This document shows, one piece after another, positions 37,340 through 48,314 of a DNA stretch of 64,000 nt; the first letter of the stretch is position 1; each line of letters starts with the position of its first letter. The notes under the pieces are model-generated. The model was given only the letters and a program-made list of their open reading frames with translations. It ran no database searches and was not told where the DNA came from. This DNA is from Pseudomonadota bacterium. GTDB taxonomy: Bacteria > Pseudomonadota > Gammaproteobacteria > Burkholderiales > Gallionellaceae. The stretch spans positions 156,373 through 220,372 of the forward strand of contig JAJYYO010000001.1 in the NCBI GenBank assembly GCA_021800795.1, in the 5' to 3' direction. The position numbers were made by a program, and so were the translations under genes.

Positions 37340-39235
37340 ATGTTTGATTTTGTTCATGAGAAAAAAAGATTGGTACAAATAGTCCTGCTGTTGATTATTT
37401 TGCCCTTTGCGTTTTTCGGTGTGGATTCGTATCGTCATTCGGGCGACACGGATGCGCCTGCAACCGTGAACGGCACAAAAATTACCCGTCAGGAGTTCGA
37501 TAGCGCATTGCGCCAGCAGCAAGACAGGATGCGCCAGATGCTGGGTGCCAATTTTGATCCGGCCATGTTTGACAAGCCGGATATGAAACGCGCCATCCTG
37601 GACAATCTCATTGCGCAACGTCTGCTGATCGATCAGGCACGTGCCGCAGGTTTAACGGTGACCGATGCGCAGGTCGCGCAGGTGATAGCCGGCATAGATG
37701 CGTTCAAAGAGGGCGGCAAATTCGACAAGGCTCGCTATGTCAGTGCGCTGGCTGAAAAAGGCATGACGCCCGTGATGTTCGAGGCGCGCGTCAAGGACGA
37801 GCTGGTCGGTCAGCAGCTGCGTGAAGCCTATACGCAGAATGGTTATGCTGCCAATACCGTTGCAGACAGGGTGATCGCGATAAACGAAGAGCAGCGCATC
37901 ATCAGCGTGGCGCAGGTGGCCTTGCAATCCTTTATTGATCAGGCAAAAGTCGATGAAGCGGAAATCAAGAACTATTACGATCAGAATCAGAAGGATTTTC
38001 AGGTGCCTGAGCAGGTCAGGGTCGAGTACGTAAAGTTTTCAAGCGCCGATCTGATGGACAAAGCCGATGTCAAGCCTGAAGATGCAAAAAAATATTACGA
38101 TGAACATCAGGCTGAATTTTCTACGCCTGAACAGCGCGAGGCTTCACATATTCTGTTGACGGTTGCGGCTACTGCACCGCAGGCGGAGCAGGATGCCGTC
38201 AAGGCCAGGGCTTCGGAGTTGCTCAAACAGGTCAGGCAACACCCCGACCAGTTTGCCGAACTTGCCAGAAAAAATTCGCAAGACCCCGGTTCCGCTGCAA
38301 AAGGCGGCGATCTCGGTCTGTTTGGCCGCGGCATGATGGTGAAACCCTTCGATGATGCCGTTTTTGCCATGAAACCAGGTGAAATCAGCGACCTGGTCAA
38401 GTCGGACTTCGGCTATCACATCATCAAACTGACGGCGATCAAGGCAGCGCATATCTCGCCGTTTGACGATGTGAGTGCGGGAATATTGTACAAGCTGCGC
38501 CAGCAGAAGGCAGCGGATTCGTTTGCCGAGCTGGCGGACAAGTTCGGCAATACCGTCTATGAGCAAAGCGATACCTTGCAGCCGGCAGCAACGCTTGCGG
38601 GCGTCAAGGTCGCACAGAGCGGCTGGTTGACCAAAGGATCGGTGGCGGATGATGTCTGGACGGCTAAAATGATGCAGGCGGTGTTCAGCGACGACGTCAT
38701 CAAAAACAAGCGCAACACCGCGGCGATTGAAGTGGCGCCCAATACGCTGGTTGCTGCGCGCATGCTGGAGCACAGGGCGGCCAGCGTGAGCAGTCTGAAA
38801 GATGTGCAGGATGTGATCAAACAAAAATTATTACATCAAAAAGCGCTGGACATGGCCGTAAAACAGGGTAAAATGCTGCTCGGTCAATTGCAGCAGGGTG
38901 GTCATCCTGCGCTGGATTGGTCGGTTGCTCAGACGATTACTCATGCTCAACATGGTGCGCTGGATGTAGCGATGGTGCGCCAGTTGTTTCAGGCAGACAG
39001 TACCAAACTACCCCAGTATATCGGTGCGGAATCCCCACAGGGCGGTTACACGCTGGTGCGCGTAGATGCCGTCAAGGGTGGCGAGAAACCCGATGATGCG
39101 AAGCGTGCGCGTTACGCCCAGCAGTTGCGTCAGATGACCGGTGAAGAGATGTTTCAGGCTTACCTGGCGGATGCAAGGAGCCGTGCCAAGATTGTGGTGA
39201 AGTTGCCTGAAGCGGCGGCACCAGCAGGACAGTAA
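37340..39235 (+). CDS. ppiD: PpiD-like periplasmic folding chaperone
   Basis: A 631-residue inner-membrane protein facing the periplasm. One membrane helix lies at about residues 13-31 ([19 protein letters not shown]), then a SurA-like N-terminal chaperone domain, a central parvulin domain ([12 protein letters not shown]...[42 protein letters not shown]) and a C-terminal chaperone region. It associates with SecYEG and assists folding of newly exported proteins. Flanked on both sides by identical tRNA-Val/tRNA-Asp pairs, which is unusual. Confidence 0.9.
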   Translation: MFDFVHEKKRLVQIVLLLIILPFAFFGVDSYRHSGDTDAPATVNGTKITRQEFDSALRQQQDRMRQMLGANFDPAMFDKPDMKRAILDNLIAQRLLIDQARAAGLTVTDAQVAQVIAGIDAFKEGGKFDKARYVSALAEKGMTPVMFEARVKDELVGQQLREAYTQNGYAANTVADRVIAINEEQRIISVAQVALQSFIDQAKVDEAEIKNYYDQNQKDFQVPEQVRVEYVKFSSADLMDKADVKPEDAKKYYDEHQAEFSTPEQREASHILLTVAATAPQAEQDAVKARASELLKQVRQHPDQFAELARKNSQDPGSAAKGGDLGLFGRGMMVKPFDDAVFAMKPGEISDLVKSDFGYHIIKLTAIKAAHISPFDDVSAGILYKLRQQKAADSFAELADKFGNTVYEQSDTLQPAATLAGVKVAQSGWLTKGSVADDVWTAKMMQAVFSDDVIKNKRNTAAIEVAPNTLVAARMLEHRAASVSSLKDVQDVIKQKLLHQKALDMAVKQGKMLLGQLQQGGHPALDWSVAQTITHAQHGALDVAMVRQLFQADSTKLPQYIGAESPQGGYTLVRVDAVKGGEKPDDAKRARYAQQLRQMTGEEMFQAYLADARSRAKIVVKLPEAAAPAGQ

Positions 39236-39241
39236 TAATAC

Positions 39242-39317
39242 GGGTGCTTAGCTCAGTTGGTAGAGCGTCGCCCTTACAAGGCGAATGTCGGCGGTTCGAA
39301 CCCGTCAGCACCCACCA
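39242..39317 (+). tRNA. tRNA-Val (TAC), copy 2
   Basis: Identical over all 76 bases to the copy at 36961-37036, starting six bases after the ppiD stop codon. Confidence 0.97.
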
Positions 39318-39369
39318 GACAAAACCGGTAAAAACGAGCCGGTAGCTTGTAGCATGAAGTAGCAGTTTT

Positions 39370-39446
39370 GGAGTGGTAGTTCAGTTGGTTAGAATACCGG
39401 CCTGTCACGCCGGGGGTCGCGGGTTCGAGTCCCGTCCACTCCGCCA
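39370..39446 (+). tRNA. tRNA-Asp (GTC), copy 2
   Basis: Identical over all 77 bases to the copy at 37081-37157. The spacer after tRNA-Val differs from that in the first pair (52 against 44 bases), though both end GTTTT just before the tRNA. Confidence 0.97.
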
Positions 39447-39451
39447 ATATC

Positions 39452-39484
39452 AAAAAAGCCGTTGAGAAATCAACGGCTTTTTTG
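39452..39484 (+). terminator. Rho-independent terminator after tRNA pair 2
   Basis: AAAAAAGCCGTTGA and TCAACGGCTTTTTT with a GAAA loop form a strong, nearly symmetrical terminator. Confidence 0.9.
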
Positions 39485-39627
39485 TTGTCTATAACCGGCA
39501 AAAATCCACGCTTCAGAAGATAATACATGGAAGATTTGGTGTTATATTGCTGCTCTGCAACCACGACTGAAGCTTGGCAGGGCGTTTGCGCTGGACTGAA
39601 TCCACAGGCCGCAGCGGATTCAAAATG

Positions 39628-39658
39628 GATGAATTGCTACGTGAGTTTTACGTTAACC
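39628..39658. repeat. Dispersed intergenic repeat, fragment R3
   Basis: Only the right border is recognisable: GAATTGCTACGTGAGTTTTA followed by CGTTAACC, close to the border CGAATCGCTACGCGAGTTTC of copy R4. It lies just before the DMT permease gene. Confidence 0.5.
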
Positions 39659-39671
39659 GAAAGTTGAACAG

Positions 39672-40721
39672 ATGAACTGGAAAGAAGGCTTGCGCCAGCC
39701 GGGCGTACCTCAGGCACTGACTGCGGCCTTGCTGTTCGGGGCCGGCACGCCACTGGCGAAAGGGTTGCTCCATGCATTGAGTCCGTGGCTGCTGGCAGGA
39801 CTGCTTTATCTCGGGTCAGGGCTGGGGTTGGCGCTGTATCGCAGCCTGACCCAGGCGCCTGCCGTGCGCCTTCCCAGGGGTGAGTTGTTCTGGTTTATTG
39901 GCGCCATCCTGGCGGGCGGTGTCGCAGGCCCCGTATTGCTGATGATCGGTTTGACCGGCATGCCTGCCTCGGGGGCCTCTCTGTTGCTCAATGCCGAAGG
40001 CGTCTTCACCGCGCTGCTGGCGTGGTTCGCCTTCAGGGAAAACTTTGATAGACGCATCGCGCTTGGCATGGCCGCCATCGTAGCAGGGGCTTTTATCCTG
40101 AGCTGGTCGAAGGATACCAGTATGGCCGGGCTGTGGCCGATGCTCTCCGTACTTGCTGCATGTCTGGCCTGGGGAATCGATAACAACCTGACCCGCAAGA
40201 TTTCGCTCAACGACGCCACCTGGATTGCTTCGGTGAAAGGTCTGGCATCAGGCAGCGTCAATTTGATCATCGCCTTCTCGCTGGGCGCTACCCTCCCGAC
40301 ACTGCCGGATTTGGCCGCTGCGATGGTGCTCGGTTTTTTTGCCTACGGGGTGAGTCTGGCCCTGTTTGTGGTGGGCCTGCGCCATCTGGGCACTGCAAGG
40401 ACAGGCGCCTATTTTTCGGTCGCGCCTTTTTTCGGCGCTTTGCTTGCCATCTTGATGGGAGAGCCGGTCACCATGCCGCTCATCGCAGCGGGCTTACTGA
40501 TGGCGCTGGGTACCTGGCTGCATCTGTCCGAGCGTCATGAGCACAGCCATTTTCACACAGCGTTGATGCATGAGCACGAGCATGTTCACGATGAGCATCA
40601 CCGGCATGAACATGACTATTCAGTGCCGGGTGACTGCACACATCGCCATCCGCACGAGCACAAACCGATGACCCACACTCACGCGCATTTTCCGGACGCG
40701 CATCATCGGCACGACCATTGA
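39672..40721 (+). CDS. DMT/EamA permease with His-rich C-terminal tail
   Basis: A 349-residue permease. Residues 1 to about 290 contain ten predicted membrane helices in two EamA repeats (for example EGVFTALLAWFAFRENFDRRI at the end of the first). The last 60 or so residues are hydrophilic and extremely histidine-rich (HEHSHFH, HEHEHVHDEHHRHEHD, HRHPHEH, HTHAHF, HHRHDH), a plausible zinc, nickel or cobalt binding or sensing segment in the cytosol. EamA proteins export metabolites or transport other small molecules, so a metal role is inference from the tail only. Confidence 0.8.
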   Translation: MNWKEGLRQPGVPQALTAALLFGAGTPLAKGLLHALSPWLLAGLLYLGSGLGLALYRSLTQAPAVRLPRGELFWFIGAILAGGVAGPVLLMIGLTGMPASGASLLLNAEGVFTALLAWFAFRENFDRRIALGMAAIVAGAFILSWSKDTSMAGLWPMLSVLAACLAWGIDNNLTRKISLNDATWIASVKGLASGSVNLIIAFSLGATLPTLPDLAAAMVLGFFAYGVSLALFVVGLRHLGTARTGAYFSVAPFFGALLAILMGEPVTMPLIAAGLLMALGTWLHLSERHEHSHFHTALMHEHEHVHDEHHRHEHDYSVPGDCTHRHPHEHKPMTHTHAHFPDAHHRHDH

Positions 40722-40782
40722 TAAATGGGGAAATCCTGGGGTTCCCCGCATGGCTGGAACGGTCATGGCAGGCAATAATGTA

Positions 40783-40908
40783 AAGATTCTCGCAGGGATG
40801 AGGCCCTGCGGGCATCAACTCGCAAACCTGCCATGCCCGTTCCCTCACCCAAACCCTCTCCCGGAGGGAGAGGGAACGAACGAATCGCTACGCGAGTTTC
40901 ACGTTAAA
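40783..40908. repeat. Dispersed intergenic repeat, copy R4
   Basis: Begins AAGATTCTCGCAGGGATGAG, contains the hairpin CCCTCTCC-CGGAG-GGAGAGGG at 40854-40874 and ends CGCGAGTTTCACGTTAA. It is the clearest copy and lies between the convergent DMT permease and trxC genes, where the hairpin could also act as a terminator. Confidence 0.7.
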
Positions 40909-40985
40909 TGCATCCTGCATTTTGTCTGTGTTCCCCGTGTTGCGCGTCAAATACCGTACTTTGATTCACGAATTGAGCGGACCTG

Positions 40986-41420
40986 TCATCCCTTCGATTT
41001 AGCCCACTGCACGATACCGCCGACATCCATGGCGCCCGCCTGACGCGCGACTTCACGGCCGCCTTTGAACAGGGCGAGCGTGGGAATGCTGCGGATGTTG
41101 TAGCGCCCGGCCAGTTCCTGTGCCTGCTCGGTATCCAGTTTGGCCAGGCGCATGGCGGGCTCCAGCAGCTCCGCTGCTTTTACAAAAGCGGGGGCCATCA
41201 TTTTGCACGGGCCGCACCAGGGCGCCCAGAAATCCACCAGCACCGGGAGGTCGCAGCGTTCGATGTGCCGGTTGAAATTGTCCTTATTTAATTCGACCGG
41301 GTGCGCGTCGAACAAGGGCTGATGGCATTTTCCGCAGACCGGACGCTCGGCAAGCTTTGCCGAAGGAACTCTATTTACGCCGTCGCAATGCGGGCAGACG
41401 ATATGCAGTGATTCATTCAT
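40986..41420 (-). CDS. trxC: Thioredoxin 2
   Basis: A 144-residue cytosolic thiol-disulfide oxidoreductase of the TrxC type. An N-terminal zinc ribbon has C9, C12, C29 and C32 (CPHC, CGKC), followed by a thioredoxin domain with the active site WCGPC (C69, C72) and the cis-proline segment RSIPTL. TrxC is induced by oxidative stress in other bacteria. AGGAG precedes the start. Confidence 0.93.
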   Translation of the reverse strand: MNESLHIVCPHCDGVNRVPSAKLAERPVCGKCHQPLFDAHPVELNKDNFNRHIERCDLPVLVDFWAPWCGPCKMMAPAFVKAAELLEPAMRLAKLDTEQAQELAGRYNIRSIPTLALFKGGREVARQAGAMDVGGIVQWAKSKG

Positions 41421-41482
41421 GGCAGTCTCCTGTATGGTTTTTTAATCCTCAATCCTTCACGCCACAACTTGGGGCTTCGCCC

Positions 41483-42388
41483 TCAATCCTTAATAATTCG
41501 CATCGAAAGATCGAGCGCCTCGACATCCTTGGTGAGAGCGCCGATTGAAATGCGATCCACGCCGGTTTCGGCGATTTCGCGCAGTGAAGATAAGGTAATG
41601 CCGCCCGAGGCTTCCAGTTCTGCGCGACCGGCGGTCTGCGCGACGGCGGCGCTCAATACATCCAGATCGAAGTTGTCGAGCAGGATCAGTTTTGCACCGG
41701 CGGCCAGCGCTTCGTCCAGTTGCATCAGGTTTTCCACTTCGATCTGCACGCTGATGCCTTTAGGGGCCAGCTTGAAAGCAGCTTCAAGCACGGCGGCAAT
41801 GCCGCCCGCAGCGGCGATATGGTTTTCCTTGATCAGAATGCCATCATAAAGCCCTGCGCGCTGGTTATATCCGCCACCCATGCGCACGGCGTATTTCTGT
41901 GCATGGCGCAGGCCGGGCAAGGTCTTGCGCGTATCCATGATCTTGACGCTCAGGCCGGCCACCGCATCCACATAGCGCCGGGTGGTAGTGGCCGTGCCGG
42001 ACAAGGTCTGCAACAGGTTCAGTGCGCTGCGTTCTGCGGTGAGCAGGGCGCGCGCCGACCCGTTGATTTTACAGAGGGTTTGTCCGGGATGAATCGCGTC
42101 GCCATCCTTTGCATGCCAGATGATTTTGCAGTCGGCATCGAGCGTAAGGAAACATTCGTCAAACCATGCTTTGCCGCATAATATGCCGCTTTGCCGGGTG
42201 ATCACCTGTGCGCGGGCGCTTGCAGTTTCCGGCAATAACCGGGCGGTCAGGTCCCCATTGTTGATGTCTTCATCCAACGAGTTCTGGACGTTCTGTCTGA
42301 TGTGCTGGGTAAGAAATGTCACGGCGGCTTTAAACTGGGTCAGGAAGGAGTAGTATAAGGCAAGTTGAATGGACTTGAAATTCTTCAT
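41483..42388 (-). CDS. nadC: Nicotinate-nucleotide pyrophosphorylase (quinolinate phosphoribosyltransferase)
   Basis: A roughly 300-residue enzyme that converts quinolinate and PRPP to nicotinate mononucleotide in de novo NAD synthesis. Recognisable are [67 protein letters not shown] and the C-terminal [30 protein letters not shown]. The ATG at 42388 has GGTGGGG upstream, but the family normally begins nearer to the GTG at 42322, and the putative clpB promoter overlaps the region between the two. The start is therefore uncertain. Confidence 0.92.
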   Translation of the reverse strand: MKNFKSIQLALYYSFLTQFKAAVTFLTQHIRQNVQNSLDEDINNGDLTARLLPETASARAQVITRQSGILCGKAWFDECFLTLDADCKIIWHAKDGDAIHPGQTLCKINGSARALLTAERSALNLLQTLSGTATTTRRYVDAVAGLSVKIMDTRKTLPGLRHAQKYAVRMGGGYNQRAGLYDGILIKENHIAAAGGIAAVLEAAFKLAPKGISVQIEVENLMQLDEALAAGAKLILLDNFDLDVLSAAVAQTAGRAELEASGGITLSSLREIAETGVDRISIGALTKDVEALDLSMRIIKD

Positions 42389-42402
42389 CTGTTGCCCCAC
42401 CT
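42374..42402 (+). promoter_or_regulatory. Predicted RpoH (sigma-32) promoter of clpB
   Basis: CTTGAAA at 42374-42380 is a perfect -35 heat-shock element and CCCCACCT at 42395-42402 is a -10 with one deviation; the spacer is 14 bases. The element is 33 bases upstream of the clpB start and overlaps the divergent nadC 5' end. Confidence 0.75.
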
Positions 42403-42435
42403 GAGTCTCATCCGAAAGTTATCGAGGAGTGCGCC

Positions 42436-45021
<2,586 letters not shown>

Positions 45022-45028
45022 AAAAAGA

Positions 45029-45050
45029 GTCCGGGTTTCCCGGGCTTTTT
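45029..45050 (+). terminator. Rho-independent terminator after clpB
   Basis: GTCCGGG and CCCGGGC with a TTT loop, followed by five T. Confidence 0.85.
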
Positions 45051-45167
45051 GCGTATTTAGCCAGCTTGATTTGTCTGACTCATGTGTTGTGGTAGTGTTT
45101 CTAAATAAACTGGTCTAGTATAGGTTCTGTATGAGATAGGGGTTTGCCTAGACGTTTCTCCGAAAGA

Positions 45168-46325
45168 ATGAGTTATATGCCAGTCGTGTTGCACAGAATG
45201 ATGCTGTTTGCCTTGTTGTCTGGCATTTTTTTTGCGTCAGCTAACGTTGACGCGAGTGGATTTGACCCTGTTCCCGTGTATGCTGTTTTCCCGCCGCTCA
45301 AACATCATATTTCTGCTGATGAAGCGCTCGCCACCGGCCACGTGCTCGATGAGACGTATGCAATGGCAGCGCCTGCCAGCCGGTCATGGCATATTGCCTT
45401 TCTGTTTCCGCATATCAAGGACCCCTACTGGATTGGCTGCAGTTACGGGGTAATCAGCGAAGCCCGACGGCTGGGTGTCGCGGTCGATATTTTTCCGGCA
45501 GAAGGATATGACGATCTGGTCGGCCAGTTGCGCAGGATGGACGAAGCCATTGCGTCCAAATACGACGCCATCGTTATTTCACCGATCAGCCAGACTGCCG
45601 ATAATGCATCCATCGCGCGTGCGCGTGCGCACGGCATTCCGGTTTTTGAGCTGGCGAACGACAGCAACAGTGACGATCTGACGATCAAGATCACCAGTTC
45701 ATTAAAAAGCATGGGTGGCGATGCGACTCGCTGGTTGATCAGGGATGCGCAAAAACGCGGGTTAAAGACCGTCAATGTCGCGTTGTTGCCAGGTCCCGTC
45801 GATGCGGGCTGGGTCAAGGGTGAAGTCGAGGGTACACTGGAGGCTGCGCGTCATGCCCCGATTAAAGTCAATATCGTCGATATCAGGTACGGCGACAGCG
45901 ACCTGATCGGGCAATCGCAATTGGCCTCAGCGCTGCTCGCCAGACACGGGAAAACGCTGGATTATATTATCGGCTGCAGCGGTTGCGCGCCGGCGGCGGT
46001 ATTGCCGGTAAAAATGTCCGGGCTGTCGGGAAAAGTCAGGATAGTCGCCTACGACCTGACCCGGGAAGTGGCTGAATTTGTGCGTCGAGGCGAAATTGTT
46101 GCCTCAGCCGACACCAAGGCGGTGAGCCAGGCAAGGGTTGCGATCAATGCAGCCGTCAATTTTCTGGAGAAAAGAGAGCTTGAAATGCCGCATACGCGTC
46201 TGGTCAAGCTGGGAATGCTGGATCGCAGTAATTATGCGGGATACAATTTTGATGTATCCATTGCACCGAAAGGATACGAGCCTGTTCTTTCTTACGTACC
46301 CATTCGGCCGCCCATGCCAAAATGA
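45168..46325 (+). CDS. TorT-like periplasmic binding protein
   Basis: A roughly 385-residue exported substrate-binding protein of the LacI/ribose-binding fold. After a signal peptide (LFALLSGIFFASANVDA) the N-terminal extension and body resemble TorT, the periplasmic partner of the TMAO sensor kinase TorS: WHIAFLFPHIKDPYWIGCSYGVISEARRLGV and YDAIVISPISQTADN. Its stop codon overlaps the start of a membrane diguanylate cyclase gene (ATGA), so the protein probably presents a ligand to that enzyme rather than to a TorS kinase. The start is uncertain: ATG at 45168 or 45177, or the upstream TTG at 45144. The ligand is unknown; TMAO is not shown. Confidence 0.78.
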   Translation: MSYMPVVLHRMMLFALLSGIFFASANVDASGFDPVPVYAVFPPLKHHISADEALATGHVLDETYAMAAPASRSWHIAFLFPHIKDPYWIGCSYGVISEARRLGVAVDIFPAEGYDDLVGQLRRMDEAIASKYDAIVISPISQTADNASIARARAHGIPVFELANDSNSDDLTIKITSSLKSMGGDATRWLIRDAQKRGLKTVNVALLPGPVDAGWVKGEVEGTLEAARHAPIKVNIVDIRYGDSDLIGQSQLASALLARHGKTLDYIIGCSGCAPAAVLPVKMSGLSGKVRIVAYDLTREVAEFVRRGEIVASADTKAVSQARVAINAAVNFLEKRELEMPHTRLVKLGMLDRSNYAGYNFDVSIAPKGYEPVLSYVPIRPPMPK

Positions 46326-48163
46326 AAGCATTGCGTCTCAGAAATAAACTGGTGCTGGGCGCTGTGGCTATCAGTGCCGTCATGGCAAGCGCCTTCATGC
46401 TGGCCGTTTCATGGGTAACCAGCCAGCAGTATTTTGATCAGTCAAGCGCTACGTTGAACAAGGCATCCAAAACGATCAATGATAACCTGATTGACCGTAA
46501 AAACAGTCTGTTGTATGCATCTCGGCAGTTGGCCGCCGAGAAAAATCTGGGCTCGACCATTTGGTATCTTGGCCAATATGAGCAGTCGGATGTCGGCAGC
46601 GAGATACTGTCCAGCACCTACCAGAAATTACTGCGCGACACCTAGAAGATAGGGCGTGTCGCGAGGCTGTCCCGTATTGCCATTTACGATTCCAGCGGAC
46701 GGCTGGTTTCATTTGCGCTGTTCGGCAGTCATGGTGATCAGGTCGGCTTTGTCGAGCGTTATCCATTGCCTGTGTTTCATGTGGCCATGCAAAACGAGGG
46801 CGAAGAGTTAAACTTAAAAAATCTCCAAAAAATGCATTCCTTCAACGGACTGGGCCTTGAGCTGGGCGACCGCTTGCCGTCGCAGGAGCGTGTGCGCTAT
46901 GCGGTGGTGAATTCAAGGCTGGCGATCGAGTCCCGTGTTCCTGTCATGGGTGAGACGTTTAACCCGGGCAGCGGGAAACAGGAATTCAAACAGCTGGGCC
47001 TGGTCGTCGGGATGCAGGCGCTGGACGAGGATTTTGTCGGTTATCTGTCGCGACTGACCGATGTCAAAATCAATGTCTTCACGCAGGCGGGCTACAGCAG
47101 CGGTGACTTGCCCGGTTACCTTAATCCGGTCGAGACTGCGCATGAGGGCGAGAGATTGAAACTGCCTTCATTGAATGAGATCAGCGTCGGCGGCCTGCGT
47201 TATTACCAGCGTCTGATTCCGCTCTACAACGGTCAGCAACGCATCGGCAGTATTGCCGCGTTGCAGTCGCAGGCCATTATCCGGAAAAATATCTGGGAAA
47301 TGGAACGTACGCTGGGGCTGATTGCGGCTGCCTGTTTGTTGCTGATCTTTCCGTTTGTCTGGTATCTGGCCAATTCCATTTCCCGCCCGCTGATCTTGCT
47401 GAGCAAGATATTCCGGGACGTCGCAGGCGAAAGAGAGACGCTGAACGAGGAACTGGGGGTTTTGGCAAATCGCCGGGGCGATGAACTCGGGGAGCTCACC
47501 CAGAGTTTTATGGGTATGAATGACGCGGTCAATCAGAAGATTCAGCTGATTAACGAGATCAATGCCTCTCTTGAGGATAAGGTCGCTCGTCGTACGATGC
47601 AATTGTGTCTGGCGAATGAGGAGCTGACCAAGCTTGCACGCCATGACGTACTGACCGGGTTGCCGAATCGCCAGCTGGTCAGTGACCGGCTGGTGCAGGC
47701 GCTCGTTGTTGCAAAACGGGATCAGACGCGCGTCGCGCTGATGTTTATCGATCTGGATGAGTTCAAACCGATCAATGATACGCAAGGGCATGCCATTGGC
47801 GATTTGATGTTGAAGGAAACGGCTGGCCGCATACAGCATTGCATACGCGAAATGGACACGGTATCGCGTATTGGCGGCGATGAGTTTCTCGTTCTGTTGC
47901 CCGTCATCGAGGCGGTGCAGGATGCTGTCACCGTAGCGGAAAAAATACGCTTTGCGCTCAATCAGCCGTTCGTGCTTGCGGGCCAAAGCTTGCGTATTTC
48001 ATCCAGCATCGGGATTGCCATTTATCCTGAGCATGGCTCGGATGAGAGCGCCTTGCTCAGGAATGCTGATTCTGCCATGTACGATGCCAAGAATAGCGGG
48101 CGCAATGCGGTGAAGCTTTTTGAACAACCGATCCTTGCGGACCAGCCCAAGTTCGATTTCTGA
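46322..48163 (+). pseudogene. Membrane diguanylate cyclase interrupted by one amber codon
   Basis: One continuous frame of 614 codons broken only by TAG at 46643-46645 (codon 108). Before it: membrane helix at residues 13-33 and part of the periplasmic sensor. After it the same frame continues with sensor sequence (RVARLSRIAIYDSSGRLVSFALFG), a second helix (LGLIAAACLLLIFPFVWYLANSI), HAMP-like linker, coiled coil and a GGDEF domain with an intact RIGGDEFLVLL active site. A second, internal start would give a protein lacking the first helix. The stop may be a real nonsense mutation (CAG to TAG would explain it), a read-through site or a sequence error. It overlaps the TorT-like gene by four bases. 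Confidence 0.85.
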
Positions 48164-48191
48164 ACGCGTTTTCAGCAGAGCGCGTTGTCGG

Positions 48192-48263
48192 TTACTTGAC
48201 CGGCGGCACTTCTTTTTTGGGTTTTTTGACTTCCTTGTTTTTGCGCTGCTGACCTTTGGCCAT
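48192..48263 (-). CDS. 23-residue lysine-rich small protein
   Basis: A short gene with a strong ribosome binding site (AAGGAG, eight bases before the ATG). The product begins MAKGQQRKNKEVKKPKKE and ends PPVK; it is very basic and probably binds nucleic acid or is disordered. Very similar short proteins starting MAKGQQR are annotated as hypothetical in many proteobacteria. It lies alone between the diguanylate cyclase and kup, on the kup strand. Function unknown. Confidence 0.65.
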   Translation of the reverse strand: MAKGQQRKNKEVKKPKKEVPPVK

Positions 48264-48314
48264 GATCGTTCTCCTTTTTGGTTGAGTGAACCGTGTTGTA
48301 GCGTGATTATAGCG

